Assembly: GCA_003024985.2 (NCBI GenBank)
Contig: PXIH01S0059565.1
Strand: one strand, 5' to 3'
DNA length: 10,151 nt
Source: Euperipatoides rowelli
Lineage: Eukaryota > Onychophora > Udeonychophora > Euonychophora > Peripatopsidae
The position numbers and the translations under genes were made by a program. The first letter of the stretch is position 1; each line of letters begins with the position of its first letter. The notes under the pieces were generated by a model. That model saw only the letters and a list, made by a program, of their open reading frames with translations, had not been told where the DNA came from and made no database searches. Positions 1 through 7,993 of this stretch are shown one piece after another.

Positions 1-131
1 TGCAACACACAAGTGACCCTGTAAAACCAGAGACTTATCTTGCACATCCCTGTGCTCATGTGATGACGATTTCGATCATTGTTGCAACATTAATGCAACT
101 GCTCATGAAGGCGAAACCGATTGTAAGTTAA
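1..131 (+). CDS. Partial 3' coding exon, unrecognised protein
   Basis: From base 3 one frame stays open for 42 codons and ends at TAA 129-131; the other two plus frames stop within the first 25 bases. It reads from QHTSDPVKPETYLAHPCAH through a hydrophobic stretch (MTISIIVATLMQLLM, about residues 22-36) to the tail KAKPIVS. A hydrophobic segment followed by a few basic residues at the very C-terminus would suit a tail-anchored membrane protein; that is inference. The base composition is much less AT-rich than the DNA after it, and an AATAAA follows 75 bp past the stop. GTAAGT at 123-128 is also a perfect splice donor in phase 0, so the exon may instead end at 122 and continue into an intron. 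I do not recognise the family. It converges on MRPL30. Confidence 0.4.
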   Translation, partial: QHTSDPVKPETYLAHPCAHVMTISIIVATLMQLLMKAKPIVS

Positions 132-206
132 TTATAAATGACATAATATTTTTGGAAATTTTTTTTTTAAGTTTTAGTATGTAACCAGTACAGGAACTTT
201 GATTTT

Positions 207-212
207 AATAAA
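207..212 (+). terminator. AATAAA poly(A) signal for the plus-strand gene
   Basis: A canonical AATAAA hexamer lies 75 bp past the TAA at 129-131, followed by T-rich DNA. It fits the 3' end of the gene entering from the left, if that gene really stops at 131. AATAAA is common by chance in DNA this AT-rich. Confidence 0.35.
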
Positions 213-589
213 AGATATGACAATTTTGAAATTAATTATTATTGTTCATCTTTTGTCTGAAAACAATTTTTGTCTAAATATGTGACGGTTGAACTGACAC
301 AACTAAAATGTTGAGCTTATTAGCTAGTTCCAATTGCATTTTGGACGCCATTTATAAAGAAGTTGTCTTAGTACATTAATTGCAAAATAAAAAATGGCAA
401 CATCAAAATTATGTTAATATAATATGTTTTAAGTTGTTTGAATCTGTGTTAGCAAAAATGTATCCTTTTTTTTTTTGAAATACACTAGCTCACATACTAT
501 GTACTGTTTAACAAATTATATTTACAGCATATGATGTGGGAAGGGATGAAATTGAAATAAAATTATAGCCAAAACTATATTTCTTCTTC
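213..589. other. Convergent intergenic spacer
   Basis: AT-rich DNA between the poly(A) signals of two converging genes. It has homopolymer T and A runs (for example about 159-170 just before it and 467-476 within it) and no open frame of note. A second plus-strand AATAAA at 556-561 could serve as a downstream alternative end for the left gene. I see nothing else here. Confidence 0.5.
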
Positions 590-595
590 TTTATT
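590..595 (-). terminator. MRPL30: AATAAA poly(A) signal of MRPL30
   Basis: On the minus strand AATAAA lies about 52 bp after the TAA stop at 649-647, a normal distance for a short 3' UTR. It sits in the sequence GCAAATAAAGAAG. It is the first canonical hexamer after the stop. Confidence 0.65.
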
Positions 596-646
596 TGCAA
601 CTTAAAATATTACAAAAGTTTAAGAGATAAAGACAGTTTTAGCTTA

Positions 647-919
647 TTAGAACCAATAGCTTCTAAGAATTTTTTCTAATGTTAATCCATCTAATTTCTT
701 TCTATCTTTTTCAGAATCTTCAATTAATTTCTGTGGGTCAGGTTTCAGGCGATGAGAAACAATGAATTCCCCTGTTTGTTTCAATAGAGTACCAGACACA
801 TCTCCATCTTTTGGGGGGCCATAAGGAAAAGTAATGGGTTTTACCCTAATTAAATGTTTAACTTTCCATAATTTAGCACATATTGTAGGGGTGTTTTTGT
901 GTATAACCATTTCATTTAT
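647..919 (-). CDS. MRPL30: Mitochondrial ribosomal protein uL30m (MRPL30), last coding exon
   Basis: The gene encodes a protein of the mitochondrial large ribosomal subunit, homologous to bacterial L30 (uL30), made in the cytosol and imported. This exon reads 90 residues from INEMVIHKN to EKILRSYWF and stop. The L30 signature is visible: a loop like IHKNTPTICAKL, then the helix-strand KVKHLIRVKPITFPYG. After it comes a mitochondrial-type extension, LLKQTGEFIVSHRLKPD, which resembles the vertebrate MRPL30 C-terminus as I know it. The acceptor is strong, with a pyrimidine-rich tract ending CTGTCTTTTCTAG directly before ATA AAT GAA. The exon starts in phase 0 and joins the exon at 3329-3547 without breaking the frame. 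The ATG at 910 is internal and not the start of translation. Confidence 0.9.
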   Translation of the reverse strand: MNEMVIHKNTPTICAKLWKVKHLIRVKPITFPYGPPKDGDVSGTLLKQTGEFIVSHRLKPDPQKLIEDSEKDRKKLDGLTLEKILRSYWF

Positions 920-1783
920 CTAGAAAAGACAGGAAAATTTATATATTAAGTAAATTAATCATAATAAAATGTACCTTATTTAGCAATCAGGATACTTTAT
1001 TAACAAATTGTATAGATATTTTCCCCCATGAAAATTTATCCTGAAACGAATACAGTAATATAAAAATTATCATTTTTGTCATTTAGCTTACAATTCCAAA
1101 TTTCAACCATAATTTGAATGTAAAAGTCATTAAATCAAAAATCTTATGAAATAAACCTAAGAATTTTGGGATATTTAAAAATCAGCTTTAAAATATATTA
1201 AAACAAAGCTTGGACTAATGCACATTTTAAATTTAGAATATAACATTTTGTGAGAAAATTCCTTTTGTTTAGCACTTATCAATGTAATAAAAGCATAACT
1301 TTTATTCTTCATGCAATATGTCTAATAAGGTTTGTTAAAAATCAAACTACTGTATATTTATGATTTATAGCAAGCAGGTCAAAACTAGACCATGCATCTT
1401 CATCTAGTTCAGTCAATGACTCTTTTTAGTCAAGAAAATTTTTTTAAAAACATTTGAATGCAGTTTAAATATTTTTTTACATCTTTCAAACTCTATTATT
1501 ATATTTATCAATAATAAGTTTTAAAAAAATTAATGCAGCTCCAAATTAGTTAAATTTTTAATAAATGATGATTAGCTAAATATAAGGACATTGAACAAAT
1601 ATATAATGCCAATATTTTTATATGCTATGTTTCTATTCAATCATCCACATTATGCCATTAAGGAGTGTATCCAAGGAGTCAAACATGGCATAGTTTAGTA
1701 TTTTATAAACCTAATGTACACATACTGTAGCAGTGTCGTATATGTTGGGTTGGCTGGTCGGCAATTTCTGACTGAGCCGCCTG

Positions 1784-1816
1784 CTCTCACCCCTCCCCCT
1801 CCCCCAAAAAAAAAAA
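1784..1816. repeat. Pyrimidine tract followed by an A run
   Basis: Plus strand: CTCTCACCCC, then C-rich blocks of five and five separated by T (to 1805), then eleven A. On the minus strand this is a T run followed by G runs of 5, 5 and 4, which could form a two-layer G-quadruplex or a triplex-type structure. It ends a less AT-rich island starting near 1725. An island ending in an A run could be the 3' end of a retroposed fragment, but I find no target-site duplication or RNA polymerase III boxes. The short frames read through it on both strands look spurious. Confidence 0.5.
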
Positions 1817-2531
1817 TAATATCTAAAAGCAGCACACAATTCAAAAGTAATCTCTTTGACTTTTCTCCAAACTTTTGTATTTTCTTTTCCATTCACACTG
1901 CAAAAATAAATAACTACAGTATATTTCTTAAAATGATTATTAATTGTTTTAACAAATAAAAATGCTAATGCTATTGATATAGTATTTAACTGTGGTACAC
2001 TATAGATTAGGTTATATATACTGATAGAGTATACAACAAGTTATAATTAATGACAATAAAGTCAATCTTTAAATTTATTATTTCCTTTCAAGATTTGACA
2101 GTAAAATTAGTTTCAAAATTATACATTTGTAGACCTAAAACATGTCAGGCTTTTAGTGTTACTAGTACTATTGTGATCAACCTGATTGCATAATCGACCA
2201 CTTTTTTTTTGTACAACTTACAAGTTAGCAATGAAACATTAAAAATTGTAAAAGCATTTACATTTTGAAATTTTTTTTTTAAAAATATCCTGTACTTTTA
2301 AAGTCAGTAGTCTGATCATGTGGTATTGAGAAGAACTGAAATAAAATGCAGTAAATGAAAATTAAACCTATAAAATAAAAATGAATTATTTCATTTATAA
2401 AAATGTGAAAATATTTTTTCTAATGAATACAATTTTTTTTGTGTTATTTTAAATTTCAGCATTTATTAAGTATCGGCAGGAACTCATTTAAAGGATTTGA
2501 AAGCCTTAAAAACTAACAGCTTACAGGGGCT

Positions 2532-2574
2532 CTGGAATCCATTTGGGGGTTTACAGTATCCCCCAAAACTCCAG
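2532..2574. repeat. Strong hairpin (inverted repeat) inside MRPL30 intron
   Basis: TTTGGGGG (2542-2549) and CCCCCAAA (2560-2567) pair perfectly across a 10-base loop. The stem resumes with CTGGA (2532-2536) and TCCAG (2570-2574) after small internal bulges. Thirteen base pairs, eight of them continuous with five G-C, is unusual in DNA this AT-rich. It lies in a less AT-rich island (about 2461-2740) that also has a 9-bp direct repeat. I do not know its function. Confidence 0.65.
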
Positions 2575-3328
2575 TTGATAACATTCACCTGAGCTGTACT
2601 AGCAGCCACCACCATACACACACTCTAGCCACCACAAAACAAAAATCAACTTTTTACTATGGACCTTTTAAAGCAAATGGGGCCTTTTTAAGTCAGTCTA
2701 ACACTGCTACATAGAGACCCCTGGAAAAAAATTCAGGCTAGATGCTTGAAAAATAACCTATAAAAAAAGTTGGTTGCCTGAATTTGTAACTAGGCTACTG
2801 TAGTTTCAATATTCAGGTAAGTTAGGTAACTAACTTGTTTGCTATAATATTTAAAATAACTAGTTGCAGTACAAATTAGGTATTGACTTTTAAATTTGAT
2901 AGTTTATATTATTAAAGTAGCCTATACTGCAAAACCTGACTATATGAAGTCATGACATAAATTAACGTAATGGGTTTTGATAAAAAAGAGGACGGTCAGA
3001 AAAACCTTTTTTTTTATATTACTGTATTTGGTGGAGGGGGTGGGGGAAGGATCGAAGGAAATCAGACCAACCCTAATTTAGATTTATTTTTCTATTTTTA
3101 AAGGACCAAAGATAAAGAAATTGCTAGCAAATGTCTTAACAGTTGCTAAATGATATAAATGGAGAAGTAGGTCTTTAAGTATTCCCAAAAAGTCATAGGC
3201 CTATAATAAATGAGAAACTTCAAGTCAGCACATTACAAGAATCATACTACAGACTAATTCCTAAATAAATAGAGGAAATATTGATTTAGACCAATAAGAC
3301 ATTGTTTACATTAAAGTACTTTATTTAC

Positions 3329-3547
3329 CTTCAATAGTTTCAATTCCTCCATCAATTCCTTTTCCCACCAAGGTCTGTATATGCATGTTTTGCTTTTAGA
3401 TACAGCTAAAAGTTTAAAAGGAGGTCTCTGTGTCAAATGTTCTTCTTGAGAAGATGTAGGAACAAGATCTAATGCAGAATCATTGGTAGAAAATCTTGAT
3501 TTATTGATGCAAGATGATAATCGAACCTTGAAAAGATGTTGCCTTGC
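3329..3547 (-). CDS. MRPL30: Mitochondrial ribosomal protein uL30m (MRPL30), internal coding exon
   Basis: A 219-nt exon (73 codons, phase 0 at both ends). The acceptor is a long pyrimidine tract, TTTCTTTTCTTTTATAATACAG, and the donor is AAG|GTAAAT. It reads from ARQHLFKVRL to EELKLLK. Residues about 1-45 are poorly conserved and Ser/Thr-rich, as expected for the region between a presequence and the mature protein. Residues 44-63, KLLAVSKSKTCIYRPWWEKE, correspond to the first strand of the L30 fold and the conserved mitochondrial block known in vertebrates as RRPYWEKD. Joined to the next exon, the protein continues smoothly into INEMVIHKN. The exon has no Met before residue 66, so the start codon must lie in an upstream exon. 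That this is MRPL30 is well supported by the joined match. Confidence 0.88.
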
Positions 3548-3849
3548 CTGTATTATAAAAGAAAAGAAACTGCTTACAGATCTAATATTAAAATAATACT
3601 CTTAATACAACTCAGCTGCTTGGCACCATTGAACCTTCCCAATCCCTTTTCCTTAGAAGCGAATATAACAGGCTAATTCTGTTAAATCTTTAATGCACCT
3701 TTATAAAATCCTATTGAACCTAAGAAACTGCGGACATGTTTAAAGATTTTGGGGCTGGAGAAATTTAATACGGCTTTGGTGTTTTGTTCAGTGGCCAGCT
3801 ACCATTACTGGTATCTATAATGAATTCCTAAAGAGGAGCACTTTCTAAC

Positions 3850-3919
3850 CTTTATTGATATATTTATTTTTTAAATGCCTCAAGCATCTCAGCAGATTCC
3901 ATTGTTTGAAGAGCGCCAT
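3850..3919 (-). CDS. MRPL30: Candidate MRPL30 presequence exon (phase mismatch)
   Basis: On the minus strand ATG at 3919, in the context AAAAATGGCG, opens 23 codons reading MALFKQWNLLRCLRHLKNKY then INK. This is a very good match in character to a mitochondrial targeting presequence: basic and hydrophobic residues alternate and there are no acidic residues. It lies 302 bp upstream of the internal exon. The problem is splicing: the only GT before the in-frame TAG is AAAG|GTTAGA, a weak donor leaving phase 1, while the next exon needs phase 0. A micro-exon, an alternative acceptor, a base error in the assembly, or pure coincidence could explain it. Confidence 0.3.
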
Positions 3920-3966
3920 TTTTAAATTCAATATTAGAGAAAGGTAAAAAAAGAAAATGGTAATTG

Positions 3967-3981
3967 TTATTATTATTATTA
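3967..3981. repeat. (TTA)5 microsatellite
   Basis: Five perfect TTA units. A short simple repeat in intronic or upstream DNA of MRPL30; no functional meaning is apparent. Confidence 0.8.
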
Positions 3982-6056
3982 ATTGTATAATTTAATTATA
4001 TGATAAATACAGTACTTTAATCAGCTGCAAAAAAAATATATTTTTATTGTTTTTACCCACGAATTTTGAATGCATTTACAGTAATTTCAAACATTGCCAA
4101 TAAATTTAATCATTTTTCTTTTTTCCTCTGAAAACTAATAATTTTACAAATTAATAAAGAAACAGTCTATTATAAATACATATTTACTAAAAATAATAAT
4201 AAATATTTTAGCCAATTTTCAGCCCAATAATTAAACCATGCTATGGCTATAACAGAGGCATCATTTGCCGATTGCCATTTTAATTAATAATTACGATGCC
4301 CCATGGAAATGATTTACGAGTGGTAACTTTTCAAATTTCTAAGAAAAAAATCCCATTTTATGCATTAAAAAATTAATATAAATTTAACGTTACATCTTAG
4401 AGCAATAAGATTAGGCTTGTTTGAAAGCTGATAAGATTGTTAAATTTTAGATAATTTATGCATTTCTGAGGTGAATATTATTTAGCTAATTATTAATATA
4501 GTTATGATTTTCCGACGGTAATTAATGGGTTAAAAACATTTTATTTAAATGAGCTCTTAATTTTTTTTAAATAATAATTGCTAACTTTTGACGTTTATTG
4601 GTTTTAGGAATCTATTTTATTTAGTGAAGGAAATAATTGTTTTACAACTATGTTTGCTCTAAAAAAATACTATTTTATTTAGCTAATGAAATATATTTTA
4701 GGGACTATGCTCACTCCTATAAAAATATTGCATAATGATTTTAAGTAAGATTAAGCTACTTATTGTACTATCAGATAAAACATTATTGTGTTTATATTTA
4801 CTGTTAAAATATTAAAGTTGATTAGCTGTTTGTATTTTCTTTATATAACTATGATAATGACCTTGTTGGAGTCAGACCTTATCTTATGCAAAAGTAAAAT
4901 GTTTATTTTTAAAGTGGACGCCAAGTCAATAAGTCTATACTACCCGATTTTTACTATTTAAATTTGATAATTTTGACAAAGTGCAACATTATAAATTTGT
5001 CATTAAGATTGTTTATACGGATACATACTACTGCCATACAAAGACACCAAATATTTGCTGGGTTTGTCATAAATTTATGTGTGGGTGTCAGTGTATATAC
5101 TAAGTTTATTATATGCTTGGTAAAATTCAAAATTTCAAATAAGAGTAATAACGGACAGAGCTAAAAATAATTCTATTATCCTCTTAATGCAATTATAAAT
5201 TGTAAGTGAGGAAAAATTTAACTTTCAAGATTGTAAAGACACATGGATGAGGTCGTCTGTTCAGGACTATCCATGGATCACAAGAGTGCCATCGTGGTCC
5301 TTTTTACTTGCTACGATACCTTTTACTATCTTGAAATAAAAAAACTTAACCTGAATTATTTAAACAATTGTATGAAATTTACCAAAATGTTTAATGAAAA
5401 TATTGGATGTATTCATAAATATAAAAATAATTGTTTAACATATGAAATAAAAGTATCAAGTGTAAATGTTAGTAATAACAACTACCAGCTTCAGGGAGGC
5501 CGAGCTCAGTGGGAATCTTAAGGCTCATCTAGATACATATGACAGCCTACTCTCACAAGTATGACCTAACTGGACAATGTTCATGATATAAATCATAAAT
5601 GAATTGAATTCATAAATAAAAACAACTGCATTATTAAAATATATTTTTTGTTGATTAAAAAAAATGAAATGTAAGAGAAGAGAATAAAGCTGGCTTCAAC
5701 AATGGTTTATTTTATGCTCCCAACATTGGTGCTTTTATTAAAATATTAATTTCTTTTAAACTTTAAAAAAAAGAGCTTTTATTATCTAAGTATGACAAGT
5801 GATTAATTTTAACTAGGCTATAAAAAAATAATTTGGAAGTGTTCTCCTTGTGAGTGATTAAAAAAAAGTATATTTTTACTATATACAGTAATTGAAATGA
5901 GCTTTGCCAGAATTTAATTATATTAAAAAAAATTAACTTTTAAATAAGGGAACATCTTCACAAAAATGTGATAACCCCTAGACTAATATATAAAAATAAA
6001 ATAAAAACATTAAGAAGCCTACTCTGCTCTACAGATTATATAAAATAACAACTTAC

Positions 6057-6122
6057 ATTAAAAAAACAATGACTTTTTTCAATTAGGAAGATCTTCGGAT
6101 GACTGGCAAGTCCTGGTTGCAT
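6057..6122 (-). CDS. MRPL30: Candidate MRPL30 start exon (phase-compatible)
   Basis: On the minus strand ATG at 6122 opens 22 codons (MQPGLASHPK, then IFLIEKSHCFFN) and runs into a strong donor, AAT|GTAAGT, in phase 0. That is exactly what the 3329-3547 exon needs. The length also suits a short presequence exon, giving a protein of about 185 residues. Against it, the residues are not obviously an amphipathic, arginine-rich mitochondrial presequence, and the required intron is 2509 bp. The sequence just before the ATG (TCTCGTTTTTATAG) could itself be an acceptor, so a 5' UTR exon may lie further right. Compare the rival candidate at 3850-3919. Confidence 0.3.
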
Positions 6123-6348
6123 AAGCTATAAAAACGAGACTATGGAGAGCACTTAGAAGACAGGTAGAGGGGTTTGAATTCAATATTTCTGCAGTTACAT
6201 ATTTAAAAGTCAATAAGGCCAGTGTTCATGTTTTCATTTAAATAATTAATAAAGATGGATAAGGCACAGGTAAAATTTTAGAGATGCAGTGTCATTAAAA
6301 AAAATATTGCTAATAGTTTTTATTAAACTTACAAAGTAGATAGATTAA
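6123..6348. other. Gene-poor stretch upstream of candidate start exon
   Basis: The first 50 bases read on the minus strand are pyrimidine-rich and end in TTTTTATAG just before the candidate ATG, so they could be a 5' UTR or an acceptor tract. The rest is AT-rich with no open frame of note. I see no clear TATA box or other promoter element. Confidence 0.4.
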
Positions 6349-6990
6349 TATGATATTGATAGAAATTTAGAAATTAGTAATTTTTCCGGAGGTATTCCTA
6401 GGGTTACTGGAGTTCAGTTTTTACTTGAAATGTGTCATTATTCTTCTCTTGGTAAGTTTATGGTGAAGATTAATCTTCTGGCGATTCCAGGTCGAAATGG
6501 GTTATTTCTCAAGTAGCTCTCCACCATTCTTAAATTAGCTGTCACCATCCATTCTACTTCATTGGTTGTGCTTGCATGATTATAGCTTTAAAAAATGAAT
6601 CTAAGGAAAAGTTCTAAGTTACTCGTAATACTAATGATGCAGACTTGAAGTTGGCTTGTAACTAAGATATACAGACTGATGTTTTTCGTAATTATCTTCT
6701 ATGTCAGGAACGTAATCTAATTGCTTCTGCTGGAGGGTTCAGCGTCTCATTAGTATAATTTAATAACTTCCATTATTATTAGTGGCCAAAATTTGATCAC
6801 AAGGTCCAAGAACAGGTTATAGGTACTAATTTGTCCTTTGTTTGGACCAATTAAAATTAAATTGATGACACTTTATTTAAACGGTTAAAATTTTTAAGTT
6901 GCTAAACAATTCTGGATCGCCATTTTGCCTGAGAAAAGTTAATATAAACTGGCCAAAACTGGAACAATGCAAGGGGAGGGAAGATCCTTT
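6349..6990 (+). pseudogene. Unassigned broken coding-like island
   Basis: This block is less AT-rich than its surroundings and reads as a broken coding sequence. Plus frame 1 is open for 55 codons (6349-6513; includes SGGIPRVTGVQFLLEMCHY). After one TAG it stays open for 20 more codons (LSTILKLAVTIHSTSLVVLA) to 6576. Plus frame 3 then carries KNESKEKF, DADLKLAC and, at 6666-6755, a 30-codon open run that includes DVFRNYLLCQERNLIASAGG. Further pieces such as WPKFDHKVQEQVIGTNLSF and DDTLFKRLKFL follow, separated by stops. The minus strand also has a 49-codon frame (6587-6438; includes NNPFRPGIARRLIF). I recognise no family on either strand. It could be an old transposon, a decayed gene copy, or a chance effect of composition; the orientation given is a guess. 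Confidence 0.3.
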
Positions 6991-7993
6991 GTTAAGGGAT
7001 TAAAAATCACAACAGGGAATCTGTTTTATAACAAAAGAAATGTTCACTAAAGATAGGTTTTCTAAATCCATAGGTATATGAAATCATATATGACATATGA
7101 ATTATCAAATAGAGCAGAGTTTACAGTTATAAATAAAAATAAACACAATCTGTAGAGCATGTTAAATATAAAAAAAATGAATTAAAAGTGTTGAGAAATA
7201 ATTTACAAACATTTTCTTAAAAGTTACTGTTGGGGTGATCCTTGAGTTTAACAATTAGCCTTTTAATGTATTATATGGAGGTAATGAGAAGTACGCTTGT
7301 GGGAAACTAAAGGCTTTCCATACGATTCAATGGAGAATTAAATGAATACTGTGAGCACATGGCTATGTGTGCCCATGAGCTTGAGTGAAAATTGCTATAT
7401 AAAAGTATGGAAAGACTCAAATATTTTTTGACAATTGAATTTTTTGAAACTAAGATTTATATTTATAGGAGCTTAGACAAGGAATTAATTTCTAAAAAAA
7501 AAATGAAATAAAAAGGAAATGGCCTAATTGTGACAACAAAAAGAAAATGGGGTTAGGCTAATTTATCGTAAAATAATACTCTATGTTCTGTAGTGTAGAG
7601 ATTCGCAATTTCCGACGCTATAGGCTACTCGAGATATCGAAGTATAATCCATAGTTAAAAATTATTTCATGAGTTTGAATACAGAATAAGCAAAAACTTG
7701 TAATATAACACAATTTTAAACAATGTTAAAAAAATATACCGGTATAAGATTCAGTACGGTATATTAACTTGTAATTTATTTAGTAATACGACAATCATTC
7801 TTCCTGGTTTGTTATAATATTTCTTTCTGAATAACTTTTTACTGCATNAGCAAGAAAACACTAAAATTGATGGCTTTATACTGCTTTGGAGAGATGGTGA
7901 AAAACAAATAGGCCTACTTGGTTTGTCAAATATTAAACAAATGATTGCGGAGTAAAAAAAATTTACTTAAAGCTTCAAAATTTTTATTTTAGG
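6991..7993. other. Non-coding stretch with short motifs and one undetermined base
   Basis: AT-rich DNA with no convincing gene. It holds TAGGCTA at 7554-7560 and 7621-7627, TAGGCCTA at 7909-7916, the 12-bp palindrome TATACCGGTATA at 7735-7746, a small hairpin CACAT-GGCT-ATGTG near 7356-7369, and an N at 7848 marking an unresolved base in the assembly. Confidence 0.5.
7735..7746. repeat. 12-bp perfect palindrome TATACCGGTATA
   Basis: The sequence equals its own reverse complement. A related half-site, ACGGTATA, follows about 12 bases later, and TACGGTA/TACCGTA form another inverted pair at 9219-9244. No known protein-binding site is identified. Confidence 0.6.

Larger units (their letters stand above)
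920..3328 (-). other. MRPL30: MRPL30 intron between the last two coding exons
   Basis: A 2409-bp phase-0 intron with donor GTAAAT at 3328-3323 and acceptor TTTCTAG ending at 920. It is mostly AT-rich with no convincing open frame. It holds two less AT-rich islands: about 1725-1816 (a pyrimidine tract then an A run) and about 2461-2740 (with a hairpin and a 9-bp direct repeat AGCCACCAC at 2604-2612 and 2627-2635). A G-rich stretch, GGAGGGGGTGGGGGAAGG, lies near 3033-3050. It also carries seven copies of TACTGTA/TACAGTA. Confidence 0.8.
3548..6056 (-). other. MRPL30 5' intron region
   Basis: The whole block is one 2509-bp phase-0 intron if the 6057-6122 exon is right; only 3548-3849 is intron if the 3850-3919 exon is right. 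Apart from that candidate exon it is very AT-rich. It holds the (TTA)5 repeat at 3967-3981, many TAAT-rich stretches (about 4140-4560), and two less AT-rich patches at about 5236-5305 and 5485-5580. A plus-strand frame of 92 codons at 5243-5521 links those patches. It has no recognisable domain and is within chance expectation. Confidence 0.5.

Noticed and set aside
1725-1805. Possible tRNA-derived SINE
   Set aside because: GGTTGGCTGGTCGG only loosely resembles an A box; there is no B box (GGTTCGANNCC) at the proper distance and no tRNA-like fold.
1695-1959. Three overlapping short frames (minus 61 and 65 codons, plus 81 codons)
   Set aside because: They read through the C-rich/A-run tract, giving low-complexity Pro, Lys, Gly and Phe runs, and lie inside the MRPL30 intron. 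None shows a domain or splice support.
3550-3577. Donor GTAAGC just upstream of the MRPL30 internal exon, suggesting a 30-nt intron
   Set aside because: Thirty bases is too short for a normal animal intron, and the frame upstream of it has a stop and no start codon nearby.
4964-5164. Plus-strand frame of 66 codons
   Set aside because: Composition is that of translated AT-rich DNA (Ile, Lys, Asn, Phe) with no motif; a frame this long is expected by chance in 10 kb.
5243-5521. Plus-strand frame of 92 codons starting MDEVVCSGLSMDHKSA
   Set aside because: About one such frame is plausible by chance here. The middle is AT-driven Asn/Lys/Tyr text and there is no recognisable domain. It also lies in probable intron, antisense to MRPL30. 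The less AT-rich first 70 bases keep a small doubt.
7848-7848. Undetermined base N
   Set aside because: It marks assembly or read ambiguity, not biology. It lies in non-coding DNA and affects no call.
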